Shown: positions 10,731-22,628, counted from the stretch's first letter. The stretch is DNA of 64,000 nucleotides from Hibiscus mutabilis (GCA_019671005.1 CM033732.1:42893392-42957391), one strand, 5' to 3'. A program made the numbers and translations. Notes: a model not told the origin generated them from the letters alone.

Positions 10731-12302
10731 CACCCCCAAACTCAAACCATTGCTTGTCCTCAAGCAATGCAAACTAATAATTACCTGCCAAGACTTTAAT
10801 TTTCACAAACTTAGCTTTGAACTTGATTTCAATTCTCAGAACTGGGGCACAAAGTGTGATTGGCTTTTCATTTTTCAGAAAACTTAGGAGTTACTCGGAA
10901 TCAAACTGTAATGCTTGTGAGTGTGTGCAGAGTTGTGTGCAAGTTGATTTTTCCGATCCTATGCAAACAAGAGGTTTTCAAATTACTTCATTGGGTTCTC
11001 TTAACATGTTTTAACTAGAACCGGTTTCGGGCACCTCTAGTGTTTTGTTTTTAGTTTTCTTAAGTTAATTAATTTATTCGACTAGAGCCAGTTTCAGACA
11101 CCTCTAGCGATCAATTTTTAGCACATGCTAGAGCCGGTTTTGGGCACCTCTAGCGATCAATGTTTTAGCACATGCTAGAGCCAATTTTGGCCACCTTTAG
11201 CATTCATCCAATTTTTATTCTATTCCCCTAATTTTTTAATTATCAACCTAAGTTCACTAGAATTCCTTAAATCAATCAAACCACAACAGTGTTTTATCAA
11301 ATTTAGCATCATAGTAAAATTCTAAGTTTTTCCATGGTTATCCTAGAATAAAAATTCTATCAATTAAGTGCATTGGCAAATTCATTATCGGATATTCATC
11401 AAATCTAGGCAATTCTTGTTCCAACTAAAGGCATGGCAAGCAATTTATGTATCCTAAATGAAATACTTAAGATGAATGCAACTAAACATGGTAATTAACT
11501 ACTAACAACCCCCCCAAACTTGAGTGAGGCATTGTTCTCAATGCATGCATTAAAGATAAATAAAAATAAAATGCAAACGAGGACTTACTCCGAAAGTTTG
11601 TCATCATGGATGATTAGTTTACTTTTGGTTGGTGTATTGATTCTCTTGCTTGAACGCGATGGTTGTTTCCTTGTTGCCGATGGTTGAATCGATCCTCGTA
11701 CGGGGTTGTCCTCATTTTCCTCTTCATCAATGTCATTGGCTTTTCGCTTGGAGGATTCAATTGGTGCGGTCTTTGTTGGTGCAATGGAAGACTCGTCCGA
11801 ATCTGAAAAATCAGACAATGATTCCGTACGAGTTGATTCGGGCATATGTGCTTTACCTTTGGCTTTTGCAGTGGTTGCCGGGATGTTTTTAGCTTTGGTT
11901 ACCGTGGCATCTTCAGGGTTGGTTGCCGGGGCATTCTTTGTTGCAGTTGTCGTTGCAAGTAGTCGGTAGTGAATTTCCTTAGCATGGTGGTTGTGAGTTT
12001 TGTTATGGAAAAGAAAACAAAGAAAACCTGGAAACTAAATATAATGAAGAAAAATAAAATATCTCCTAAAAATAAAAATGAAAATAAAAAGAAAATATTG
12101 AAAGGAGAGCATGCTCTTGCATCTCCTAAAGTGACCACTTCTTTGTTACGTTCCACATGGGCACCGTTGTAGTGCTTCAATCTTTATCCGTTAACTGAAT
12201 TCATGTTCGTCAGCGATGGACTTGATTATCACGGCACCATGAGAGAATGGTTTGACAACTTCGAATGGTCCCGACCATCTTGATTTTAGCTTTCCCGGGA
12301 AA
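10731..12302 (-). mobile_element. E1b: 3' piece of a second copy of the E1 family
   Basis: This piece repeats 1872-3442 almost base for base. It has a polypurine tract with hairpin (10731-10768), CTAGAG units (11015-11205), internal PPT-like module (11509-11544), tail ORF (11585-11845) and the integrase C-terminal coding end. It shares the 9166-10730 LTR with E1, giving a tandem LTR arrangement. It ends at the inversion junction. Confidence 0.85.
12300..12302. other. Inversion junction with 3-bp microhomology
   Basis: Left of here the sequence follows the minus-strand integrase end (as at 3425-3442, CCCGGGAAA). Right of here it follows plus-strand gag (reverse complement of about 8760, AAATCTTTCC). 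AAA is shared by both parents. An apparent reading frame at 12252-13004 crosses the junction and is therefore chimeric at its N-terminus. Confidence 0.8.
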
Positions 12303-13501
12303 TCTTTCCTCGAGATTTGCAACTCGTTCAAGATACACGGAGTCACCCCCGATGTCCTACGATTAAGATTATTCCCCTATTCACTGAGGGATAGGGCGGA
12401 AGCGTTGTTGAATAGCATTCCTCCCGGATCCATTGCATCTTGGACTGATCTTTGTCGTGATTTCCTTGCTAGATTTAATCCTACAAATTTGACTGATAAG
12501 CTTCGTAATGACATTACTTCTTTTCGGCAGGCAGATGATGAATCCATGTACGAGGCTTGGGAGCGATATAGAGAACTTCTACACAAATGCCCTTTACTCA
12601 GATTCCCGGTGTGGACTCAAGTAACAATGTTTTACAACGCCGTGAATACACCAACAAGGATGATGCTAGATGCCTCGGCAAACGGCATACTCCTAGATAA
12701 GTCGCCGGAAGAAGCAATGCAAATTTTAAACAGGCTGTCCAAGAATGATTATCAATTCCCATCTACTAGAAGAGGAGGAGTTAGACGCCAAACCACAATA
12801 CATGAACTAGGATCATCAGATTCAATTTCGGCACAATTGGCCGCTTTAACCAAGATGGTCCAGAACATGCAAAAACCAAACAACACACATGAAGTCAAGG
12901 TAATGGATTCTTTTTGTGAGTTATGTGGTGATAACCATAATTCTTCTGAATGTATGCAGAATCCAGCTTCTATGTGGGGAATTACAATCGGAGCAACAAC
13001 ATGATGTCCAATACATACAATCCAGCTTGGAAGAAGCACCCAAATTTTTCATGGAGTAATCCCAACAATGCTCTAAACCAGAACAATCAGAATGCACAAG
13101 CATCGGGATTCCAACAGAATATGCCACGACAACAGATGCCGCAGCAACAACCGACAACATCTAGTTCTTTGGAAAATTCTCTAAATGCTTTTATGATGAA
13201 AACTGAATCTTATATGGCTGAGAATAGTAATTTCATAAAAAGAACTGATGCTTTTATTAACAGGACCGAGATGAGATTGCAAAACCAAGAGGCGGCAATC
13301 AAATCATTGGAAAATCAAGTCGGACAGTTGTCTCAAAAACTGAACACTAGACCACAAGGAGGTTTACCTAGCGATATCAAGTCGCAAGAGGGCGGCCATG
13401 AGCAATGTAAGGCAATCACCACCGAAGTGGCCAACAACTTAGAGAGGTTCAAACCCGCTCGTCAAACAAAACTCCACAAAAAAAGATCAAGACGAACCTA
13501 G
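12303..13501 (+). pseudogene. E2 gag, truncated
   Basis: It begins inside the gag domain (LEICNSFKIHGVTPDVLRLR) and continues through LFPYSLRDRA and RNDITSFRQADDESMYEAW to a zinc knuckle of the form C-x2-C-x3-H-x4-C (CELCGDNHNSSEC, near 12916). A frameshift near 12965-13000 moves to a second frame holding the Gln/Asn-rich stretch, a short coiled-coil-like segment (about 13270-13350) and QCKAITT. The N-terminal third of gag is missing because of the inversion junction. Confidence 0.82.
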
Positions 13502-14440
13502 CGGCAAAGCCTCGGATGCTGAACGGGAATTACCGCGGCAACGGCAATAAGCATGCCTCGAAGAACCGGCGATGCCTCGGCAACTTGCGATAAGCATGCC
13601 TCGGTAACCCTGGGTTGAAAACGCATCGACAACTCGGATGTCCCGACAATGCCGTCAATCAGGTTTCAAACCAATGAAAGGATCGAAGATATTCCGACTT
13701 CCACCACCATTCCCACAAAGGTTGAAGCGACAAAAGCAAGAATACCAATTCAAGAAGTTTCTTGATATCCTAAAGCAAGTCCACATCAACTTGCCCTTTG
13801 GTGGAAGCAATTGAACAAATGCCAAACTATGCCAAGTTCTTTAAAGACATTGTGTCCAAGAGAACATGGCTAGGAGAGTTTGAAACAGTTGCCGCAACAG
13901 AGGGATGCATGGCAATGTTGCACAATCGTATGCCACCTAAGTTGAAGGATCCCGGAAGTTTCACAATACCCTGTTCTATTGGAAATCACTATGTCGGGAA
14001 AGCACTATGCGACCTAGGGGCTAGCATAAACTTGATGCCTAAATCGGTTTTCCAAAAACTAGGAATCGGGAAGGCAAGACCTACAACAGTCATGCTGCAG
14101 CTAGCCGACAGATCCTATGTGCATCTATAGGGAAAAATCGAAGACATACTGGTAAAAGTCGATAAATTTATTTTTCCCGCTGACTTTATTGTTTTGGATT
14201 GTGAAGCAGATGAGCATCCACCCATCATTCTCGGGAGACCATTCCTAGCAACATGGAGAACCTTGATTGATGTTGAAAATGGAGAACTCACAATGAGGGT
14301 GAATGACCAGCAAGTTAAACTAAATGTGTTCCAAACACTAAGGCATGCCGATGATCCAGAAGAATGCCAACTACTTCATGCCACGACAGAGTTTAACTTC
14401 GATGAGGAATTTAGTTGCCTCGGCAACTACATTGCCGATC
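13502..14440 (+). pseudogene. E2 gag-protease junction and aspartic protease
   Basis: 13502-13797 is the frameshifted equivalent of the E1 7180-7680 segment. From 13798 the frame is open: VEAIEQMPNYAKFF, then CSIGNHYVGKALCDLGASINLMPKSVF (about 13970-14050), with DLGA as the active-site variant. An in-frame TAG at 14128-14130 interrupts the second half, which resumes with VLDCEADEH and ILGRPFLAT (14230-14260). The enzyme would cleave Gag-Pol. Confidence 0.82.
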
Positions 14441-16195
14441 AAGAAGAACCTGAGGAGTATGAAGAACCGGTCGATGAGGAACAACAAGAAGAGGCAAATT
14501 GGCTAGTCAACCGACCAGGTACATACTTTGAACCACTAGATTACTCAGGTAAGGAAGGTAAACTCGAAAAACCCTCTATTGAACATCCACCAATTCTTGA
14601 GTTGAAACAATTGCCAGAGCAACTAAAATATGTATACTTAGGGACCGATAATACATTACCTGTAATTATTTCTTCTAAGTTACAGCCTGAGCAGGAAAAT
14701 AAGCTGATCAAGATGTTGAAGCTACACAAAAAGGCAATAGGGTGGACAATTGCCGACTTGAAGAGAATTAGCCCGGCGGTGTGCATGCACAAGATCTTGT
14801 TGGAAGATGATCACAAACCTTCAATTGAGGCCCAGAGGAGACTGAATCATGTCATGAAAGGGGTTGTAATGAAAGAAATCATCAAGTGGCTTGACGCCGG
14901 CATTATATACCCTATCTCTGTAGTACGTGGGTAAGCCCGGTACAATGTGTACCGAAAAAGGGAGGTATAACAGTGGTAAGCAATGAAAATAATGAACTTA
15001 TCCCAACCAGGACTGTGACCGGTTGGAGGGTTTGTATGGACTATCGAAAGCTAAACAAAGCCACTAGGGTTATTCAGGTTACAATCACTTCCCATTACCC
15101 TTTATTGATCAACTGCTTGACCGTCTTGCAGGTAAACCCTTTTATTGTTTTCTTGATGGTTATTCAGGTTACAATCAGATTGCCATAGCACCAGAAGATC
15201 AAGAAAAGACAACCTTCACATGCCCATACGGTACTTATGCCTTCCGAAGGATGCCGTTCGGATTGTGTAACGCCCCGACAACCTTCCAAAGATGCATGAT
15301 GGCACTCTTTTCAGACATGGTCGAAGACTTCCTTGAGATCTTCATGGATGATTTTTCAGTTTTTGGTAATGACTTCGACGGCTGCCTCGGTAATTTAGAG
15401 AGGGTGTTAGCAAGATGCAAAGAAACGGACTTAGTCCTCAATTGGGAGAAATGCCACTTTATGGTAGATGAAGGAATAGTGCTCGGCCACAAGATTTCAT
15501 CCAAGGGAATTGAAGTAGACAAAGCCAAGGTGGACGTGATCGAGAGATTACCCCCCACCAAATTCAGTTAAAGGAATTCGAAGTTTTCTCGGACATGCAG
15601 GTTTTTACAGGAGGTTCATTCATAATTTTTCTAAAATCACTAAACCTTTGTGTAATCTGTTTGAACAGGATAAAGTCATCGATTTTGATGATTCTTGCAC
15701 TCAAGCATTCGAAACCCTAAAGAAAAAGCTTGCCTCGACACCCATTGTCGTTCCACCATATTGGACGCTACCTTTTGAGCTCATGTGTGATGCAAGTGAT
15801 TTTGCGGTAGGAGCAGTCCTAGGCCAACGCACAGGTAAGACCTTCCATGTGATATACTACGCTAGTAAAACTCTTAATGGTGCTCAAGTGAATTACACAA
15901 CAACGAAGAAAGAGTTACTAGCTGTAGTTTTCGCATTTGACAAGTTCCGATCCTATTTAATTGGTACAAAGGTAATTGTTCATACGGACCATTCGGCAAT
16001 CAAATACTTATTTGCTAAAAAGGATGCTAAACCTCGTTTGATTCGTTGGATATTACTTTTACAAGAATTTGATATTGAAATTAAGGACAGAAAAGGAACA
16101 GAAAATCAAGTGGCCGATCACTTATCACGTTTGGAACGCAATAGGGAGGAGGACGCAGATCTTGAGATATGCGATGCATTCCCGGATGAACAAAT
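14440..16195 (+). pseudogene. E2 reverse transcriptase and RNase H, decayed
   Basis: The RT N-terminal region is open to 14934. The fingers follow (CMDYRKLNKATR, about 15036-15070), then a disrupted stretch at 15068-15177, RMPFGLCNAPTTF, the catalytic FMDD (15344-15355) and NWEKCHFMVDEGIVLGHKIS. A small indel near 15565 shifts the frame. The thumb and RNase H then follow (LMCDASDFAVGAVLGQR near 15780, TKVIVHTDHSAIKYLFAKKD near 15965, ENQVADHLSRLER near 16100). The catalytic Asp pair of RT is retained, unlike in E3. Confidence 0.86.
15068..15177 (+). repeat. 20-bp direct repeat inserted in E2 RT
   Basis: GGTTATTCAGGTTACAATCA occurs at 15068-15087 and 15158-15177. The second copy is the normal position (GYSGYNQ coding). 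The first replaces a few bases that E1 and E3 have after the KLN-ATRK codons, and it breaks the RT frame. Confidence 0.8.
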
Positions 16196-16370
16196 TCTAG
16201 TTGCCTCGGCAACCCTCAACGCCTCGGTAACCCTAGATGCCTCGGCAACCATGGATGCACAAGCCTCGGCAACTCTCGACGCCACAGCAGTCTTTGACGC
16301 GCATGCCTCAGCAATCTTGGGAGCAGTCGCCACAGCAACACATGCCTCGGCAATACCCTGGTACGCGGAT
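16195..16370 (+). repeat. Short LDASAT repeat linker of E2 pol
   Basis: About 55 codons of repeats such as TLNASVTLDASATMDA between FPDEQILV and the start of integrase (IPWYADLVNFL). It contains TTGCCTCGGCAA (16201-16212). It is shorter than the E1 linker. Confidence 0.7.
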
Positions 16371-17641
16371 TTAGTTAACTTCCTTGTTCGTGGTATTTTC
16401 CTTATGGCATTACTCACCAAGGGAAGAAGCGGTTCCGCCATGATGCTAAGCATTACTTTTGGGACGAGCCTCTTTTGTTTAAACAATATGCAGATCAGGT
16501 TATACGCCGATGTGTCCCTGAAGAAGAGCAACAGAATGTACTCCGGCAATGTCATTCTTCACCCTATGGAGGACATTTTGGAGGAACTCGTACCGCGGCC
16601 AAAGTCTTGCAATCCAGTTTGTATTGGCCAACATTGTACAAAGATGCCCAAGACTTTTACAAGTAATGTGATCGGTGCCAGAGGACGGGTAAAATCTCTA
16701 GACGACATGAGATGCCACTCCAGAACATCATCGAGGTGGAACTGTTCGATGTATGGGGGATTGATTTTATTGGACCTTTCCCATCTTCATTCGGCAACCT
16801 CTACATCTTACTCGCCGTCGACTATGTGTCTAAATGGGTAGAGGCAGCTGTAGTTCCCAACGACGATTCCAAGATCGTGCAACGATTCCTGCAGAAAAAT
16901 ATATTTACACGGTTTGGGATGCCGAAAGCAATTATCAGTGACGGGGGCAAGCATTTTGACAACAGACTAATTGCCAAGATGTTGCAACGCTTCGGCATAT
17001 CACACAAGATCGCCACGACATATCACCCACAAACCAACGGGCAAGCAGAAATTTCCAACCGGGAGTTGAAGGGAATACTCGAGAAAGTTGTAAATCCCTC
17101 AAGGAAGGATTGGTCATTAAGACTAGATGACGCACTTTGGGCATATCGCACTGCATTCAAAACACCCTTAGGTATGTCCCCCTTCCGACTTGTCTATGGT
17201 AAAACATGTCACCTACCGGTGGAAATCGAGCACAAGGCGTACTGGGCAATCAAGACCGTGAATATGGATTGGGAAAGTGCCGGACAAAAGCGTTTGATGG
17301 ATCTCAACGAGATAGAAGAATTCCGTGCACTCGCTTATAACAATGCACGAATCTACAAGGAGAAAACAAAGTGATGGCACGACAAGAAACTATTGCCACG
17401 ACAATTCACGCCAGGGCAACTAGTTCTCCTATTCAATTCTCGGCTAAAACTTTTCCCGGGAAAGCTGAAATCAAGATGGTCGGGACAATTTGAAGTCGTC
17501 AAACCATTCTCCCATGGTGTCGTGATAATCAAGTCCATCTCTGACAACCATGAATTCAAAGTTAATGGACAAAGATTAAAGCACTACAATGGTGCCCATG
17601 TGGAACGTAACAAGGAAGTGGTCAACTTAGGAGATGCATGA
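16370..17641 (+). pseudogene. E2 integrase, best preserved integrase of the Athila group here
   Basis: The zinc-binding N-terminal domain is at 16475-16666 (QCHSSPYGGHFGGTRTA, CDRCQ just after an in-frame TAA). The catalytic core is open from 16712 to 17374 with all three acidic residues: GIDFIGP, IISDGGKHFDN and NGQAEISN. The GPY-like C-terminal domain (RFRLKLFPGKL-like, SRWSGQFEVVKPF) follows at 17393-17641 after a stop. There is no chromodomain, as expected for Athila. The core could be translated, but the polyprotein as a whole is broken. Confidence 0.87.
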
Positions 17642-18013
17642 GCATGCTCTCCTTTAAGTATTTTCTTTTTCTTTTTATTTTTATTTTGATTTTTATTTTT
17701 AGGAGATATTTTATTCATTATCTTTAGTTTTCAGGTTTTCTTTGTTTTCTTTTTCACAACAAGACTCACAACTACTATGCTAAGGAAATTTACTGCCAAG
17801 ATCCTTGCCTCGGCAACCAATGAAGAAGATGCCGCGGCAACCTACATCGTGCCTGCACAAGCTGATGCCACGGCAACCAACTCTGAAGATGCCACGACAA
17901 CCAAAGCTAAAGACATCCCGGCAACAAGAAAACAACCATCACGTTCAAGCAAGAGAATCAAGACATCGACTAGAAGGAGACTAATCATCTACGATGACAA
18001 ACTCTCGGAGTAA
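17642..18013 (+). pseudogene. E2 tail ORF after integrase
   Basis: After an AT-rich stretch (17642-17776, TTTTTATTTT runs), a 78-codon frame starts MLRKFTAKI at 17777. It contains alanine/threonine repeats encoded by GCCNCGGCAACC words (ASATNEED, AAATY, ATATN) and ends in the basic RSSKRI ... IIYDDKLSE. It matches the E1 tail ORF and the end of the E3 ORF, and probably derives from the Athila env-position ORF by loss of its centre. Function unknown. Confidence 0.55.
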
Positions 18014-18045
18014 GTCCTCGTATACATTTTTTTTGGTATTTTTAT

Positions 18046-18090
18046 GCATGCATTGAGGACAATGCCTCACTCGAGTTTGGGGGGGATTGT
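18046..18090 (+). promoter_or_regulatory. Internal PPT-like module A of E2
   Basis: GCATTG-AGGA-CAATGC (18050-18065) is followed by CGAGTTTGGGGGGGA (18072-18086). The layout equals the true PPT at 18818-18855, 770 bp further on. Confidence 0.65.
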
Positions 18091-18389
18091 TATTAGTAGT
18101 TACCATGTTTAGTTACATTCATCTTAAGTATTACATTTAGGATACATAAATTGCTTGCCATGCCTTTAATTGGAACAAGAATTGCTTAGATTTGATAAAT
18201 ATTCGATGTTGACTTTGCCAATGCACTTAATTGATAGAATTTTTATTCTAGGAAAACCATGGAAAAACTTAGAATTTTACTATGATGCTAAATTTGATAA
18301 AACACTGTTGTGGTTTGATTGATTTAAGGAGTTCTAGTAAACTTAGGTCGATAATTAACAAATTGAGGGATTAGAATAAAAATTGGATG

Positions 18390-18580
18390 AATGCTAGAGG
18401 TGCCCAAAATTGGCTCTAGCATGTGCTAAAAAAATTGATCACTAGAGGTGCTCGAAAATGGCTCTAGGAGGCGTTAAATTTTTTTAACTAGAGGTGCCCG
18501 AAACCGGCTCTAGTCGATTAAATTAACTTAAGAAAACTAAAAATAAAACACTAGAGGTGCCCGAAATTGGCTCTAGTTAA
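18390..18580 (+). repeat. Four CTAGAG/CTCTAG hairpin units in the E2 3' UTR
   Basis: Units at 18393-18420, 18442-18466, 18488-18513 and 18551-18576. Outer arms CTAGAG/CTCTAG are constant. The centres vary (CCCAAAATTGG, CTCGAAAATGG, CCCGAAACCGG, CCCGAAATTGG), and three of the four still pair internally. 18091-18389 and 18581-18817 hold nothing else I recognise. Confidence 0.8.
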
Positions 18581-18817
18581 AACATGTTAAAAAGAACCCA
18601 ATGAAGTAATTTGAAAACCTATTGTTTGCATAGAATCTGAAAAATCAACTTGCACACAACTCCGCACACACTCACAAGCATTATAGTTTGATTCCGAGTA
18701 ACTCCTCGTTTTCCAAAAAATAAAAAGCCAATCACTTTTTGTGCCCTTCAGAGAATTGAAATCAAGTTCAAAGCTAAGTTTGTGAAAAATGAAGTCTGGT
18801 AGTAATTATGAGTTTGC

Positions 18818-18855
18818 ATTGCTTGAGGACAAGCAATAGTTCGAGTTTGGGGGTG
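18818..18855 (+). promoter_or_regulatory. E2 polypurine tract with adjacent hairpin
   Basis: Perfect inverted repeat ATTGCTTG-AGGA-CAAGCAAT (18818-18837), then GAGTTTGGGGGTG, directly followed by the LTR start TGATAAGTG at 18856. Confidence 0.85.
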
Positions 18856-20093
18856 TGATAAGTGTTCAAAAGTACTATTTTTTTACCTTTTACTCATATT
18901 ATTGTTAGACTTAGGCTCATATTAGTTGCATAGTTAGCCATTCAAGCATTAATCCATGTTCAATCAATCGTTGAGCTTGATTACATAACTTGGTGATTTT
19001 TGTGGAAATAGATGCTGCTTTGGTGTGTTTTTTTTGTGTGTATGTGCAGGATCACTTGCCAAAGCAATGCCGAGCTAGTTGCCGTGGCAATGCATGAAGG
19101 ATATGCCGAGAAGAAGATAGAGAAGTTCTAATAGGAATAAAATTATAATAAAGAATTATATTCTTTAAAGATAATTTAATTCCAACTCAAACTCCTCCTC
19201 AAAGAAGGACTTTGGCCTAGCCCTATAAATATCAAGGAGATTTCGACAAAGATGAAAAGAGAGAGCAAGAGGGAATTTTCGACAAGTCCAAGAGAGGAAG
19301 CAAAGGGGAATTTTCGACAAGCATCTAGGGCAAGGAGGATTTTCGACAAGCCTCATCTTTTCTTCCTTGTTCGATTGGGTTCATGCTAGGATTGTTTATC
19401 TTGTGTTTTTTTGGAACCTAGCCATGAACTAAATTACTTGGCTATGGTTATTGTGTTTTGTGGTTGTGAGAAACTATTGGTTTTTGTTTAGGTAATAAGA
19501 GTTTGCACTTTCTATTTCAAGGTTTATTCATTCTGGTTCTTATTATTGTTTATGAGTGAATTGGGAGAGGATCTCGTGATTTCATCCATTTATCTAATAT
19601 CGGGAGAGTTAGATTCAAGAAACGAATGAATATGATCTTTATTCAATCCAATGATGGTGAAGATTAATCCGCTTAGAATAAGTTAAGGATTTCAACGGCT
19701 AAGAGGAGAGCAAGATTGGTTGTTGTTCACCCTTGATTCACGCAGGATGTATTATCAAGGCATGCACAAGTAGCTAGAGTTTCGACTTAGGATAAGAAGA
19801 AACCATTGAAGAACGCTCCGCCGAACCTTGAAGTTGCTGCCCAGACGCCCAAGTAGTTGCCCAACTAGTCGCCCAGCAACCATCAATTAGTTGCCAAGGC
19901 AACCCCGCAGTAAGTTGCCACGGCAACCGACGTTGCCCGTGCACTCTTTTTACCAAGACAATCCAATCGCTATCACACCTCAACTCACGATAACCCCGCC
20001 TATCTCTCTCAATTGAATTCATCTTTTCTTTTATTTATTTGCTTTCTAGATTAGATTAGTTAAACTTCTATAATCTTTTACTTGTGTTTTTAC
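18856..20093 (+). repeat. E2 3' LTR, truncated
   Basis: It starts TGATAAGTG. Compared with the E1 LTRs it matches up to ACTTGTGTTTTTAC at 20093 and then stops; about 145 bp are missing. It carries TTGCCNNGGCAA words at 19079, 19891 and 19915. Unrelated block D follows directly. Confidence 0.88.
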
Positions 20094-22628
20094 ATGCTTC
20101 AACGAAAATGTTACATTGAAATCAGATTTCAAAACAGGGTTCAATTGCTCTAAAGCGCACGGTGGGGACCAAAATGTAATTTTTGCAAATTAAATGGTCT
20201 TTATCAAAATTAAGATTACCAATCCTTCAATAGTCCAATTTCATGCTCACACATTAAATTTTAGCTCAAAACAATCATCCAAGGTCATTCAATTGCATAC
20301 ATAACGTTCAGGGACCAAAATGCATCATTTTCAAACTTCAACAGACAAAGCATAAAATTATACACTGCGTACCAATACGAGATACCCCGTATCGATACGG
20401 TTCAACCAACTTAACTGCTCTGCATACCGATACGTTAAGCTCTGTATCGATACGGTATGCCGAACAAGCCTGTACCAATACGGTATGCCAAACAAGTCTG
20501 CAACGATACGGTTTACCCCTGTACGGATCCCTTATAGTTCATTTTCAAAAATCAGATTCCAGTAGCTCGAAATTGTACTGGTACAGGATCCCATGTACTA
20601 ACACCATAACAAATATTCCTCAAGGCGTACCGATATGGTGGCTAGGCGTACCGATACCTTTTGTTAATTTTCGGTGAATTGTGCCTTTCTAAACCCAGCG
20701 TACCGACACTAGAGAGCCCGTATCAGTATACTGAGGCTTGTAATAACCTCTAGGTCCAACATATGACACTTTGGCTCAATCTAACACATATCTAAACATC
20801 ATACAACATCAAGAACATGCTTAACACCAACATACCAACATTTTAAGCAAACCTAATAAGCCTAACACTAGCATCCACATTAACTATAGGCATGCTTCCT
20901 ACTCAACATGTAAAAACCTCAAACCAAACTTCAAACAAGCATAAATGGCCAATTACACATCCAAAACATCAATATAAACGTGCACAACCAGGGAGTTTAG
21001 CAAATAACCCTCCCAAACATCAAACGACAACATTGCCTTTATTACTACAAGTCTAAATCAAAGCCATACTTTCGCAAAACACAAGTCTTGGATTTTCCTT
21101 CGCTTGCCCGCTGCCTTCAACCTTTAATTCTCTGCATTGATGGAAAATGAGAGCGTAAGCACAATAGGCTTAGTGAGGAATGCTAAAAAAACAAACCACT
21201 ATCAATGCATTTAAAACCATTTAACAATCCTTTTGAAAAACCACTTTCCAAAACACCTTTCAATCATTATTTCAACATCATGCCTTATCAAACCATGCAC
21301 TTAACATTTCCAAAATAGTATATTAAACCATATGCAACATGTATCATGGATTCAACAACAAAGTCTCATTTCCTACCCTCTAAGCTTTCCCATGTATACT
21401 ACCAATGCAAGGCTTATAGAGTAATACATGTTTAAACCAACATTAAACAACATAATCCATCAACATGATACACTATCAATTATATTGGCTTACAAGTGAT
21501 CATTAACCAAATTCCACTTCACAAAATATAACATCGAATACACGGATTCAACAAGTGTTCCCAACACTTCATGCCATCTCAACCAAAATTAATGGTATAA
21601 CTACAATCAGGTACAGTCACAACCCCAACATTGGTTAGATGCATAACCCACTAACGGGAGTCTTCGGTACATAGATCAAAACCCCTCTACTATTAGGGTA
21701 TTTGGATGGAGTATTCGGTACACCAGATCAAAACCCCTCAACATCCAAGGAGACTTTTTATAGTGCACTATCAATCCTATGGTCGGCCAACTATATCCGA
21801 TAACATTTTCAAAACCTTTTCATACCATCACTTGCAAATATAATTCATTTCATTACATTAACTCACTGTTTTCATATGCATCATTAAAACCATTTAACCA
21901 ATGCAATCAACCTTGCATTAACCAATGTTCAACAACATTTATAAAACATGCATCATCTCCAAATGCATCATCAACTTTATATAACCAATTTTCACCATTT
22001 AACCATGCTCAAAACATGCATATACAATGTGTAATTAAACCATTAAAACAAGTGCATAAAACCAATTGCCAAACCGAGTTCGTGAGAGAATTCATCCTTT
22101 ACTTCCTTCCGAGTTTAGACCAGCATTTCAAGCTTGATATAAACCTTCAAACACAACTTTTAAACCTTTGAAAAGCTGTATAACTCGTTCTCACTCACCG
22201 ACACGCAAAGCCATGCTTGCCGATATTGTAAACACACCTCCAAAGCTTTCAAAACGTCCATTCAAGCTTGAGGATCAACTTCCCCTATTTTATCCACACA
22301 AAAATAGAGGATTCAATGCATCAAAATGCATTCAACAACCCAGCAACATCAATTCACATAAATCCTCAACAACTCTACCCAATTTAACTCCACAATAACC
22401 AAAAATAACATCAAACATCTTCCAAACTTAACCCAGCCAAAACCTAACCTTTTAAACCATCAATTAACATCAATCAACATCTAAAAATACAATAACATCA
22501 TCCTTATACCTCTAGCATTCATTAACCTCTACAACTGCCCCAAAACTCACAACTAACAACCTAAAAATTTAAAGATTCACTTAGTTTCGGGATTCCAATG
22601 TTAAAGCACACTTATTAACGTTATTAAA
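20094..22628. other. Block D, left part: noncoding LTR-like sequence
   Basis: About 2.5 kb without a supportable gene. 20140-20340 has phrases such as GGGACCAAAATG, seen in some plant gypsy LTRs. 20370-20750 is dense in GTATCGATACGG-like words. 20760-22620 is AC-rich and AT-rich with many CATCAA/AACATT runs and a near repeat at 21655-21690 and 21710-21745 (GGTACA-AGATCAAAACCCCT). I infer part of a chromovirus-type LTR but see no termini. E3 is inserted at 22628. Confidence 0.4.
22624..22628. repeat. E3 target-site duplication, left copy (TTAAA)
   Basis: Matches TTAAA at 33133-33137, immediately outside the other LTR. Confidence 0.85.

Larger units (their letters stand above)
12300..20093 (+). 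mobile_element. E2: 5'- and 3'-truncated Athila-type element
   Basis: Same family as E1 in the opposite orientation. It starts in mid gag at the inversion junction and runs through protease, RT, RNase H, linker, integrase, tail ORF, 3' UTR and a 3' LTR that stops about 145 bp short of its end at 20093. No primer site, 5' LTR or target duplication is present. Against E1 it forms an inverted repeat of about 8 kb with a spacer of about 3.5 kb. Confidence 0.88.

Noticed and set aside
12252..13004. A 250-codon open frame read as one gag protein
   Set aside because: Its first residues come from antisense integrase sequence across the inversion junction; only the part after 12303 is gag.
15235..15561. 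108-codon minus-strand open frame
   Set aside because: Antisense shadow of the E2 RT domain.
21779..22398. 130- and 76-codon open frames in block D
   Set aside because: Low-complexity AC/AT-rich sequence without domain, codon bias or homology that I recognise.
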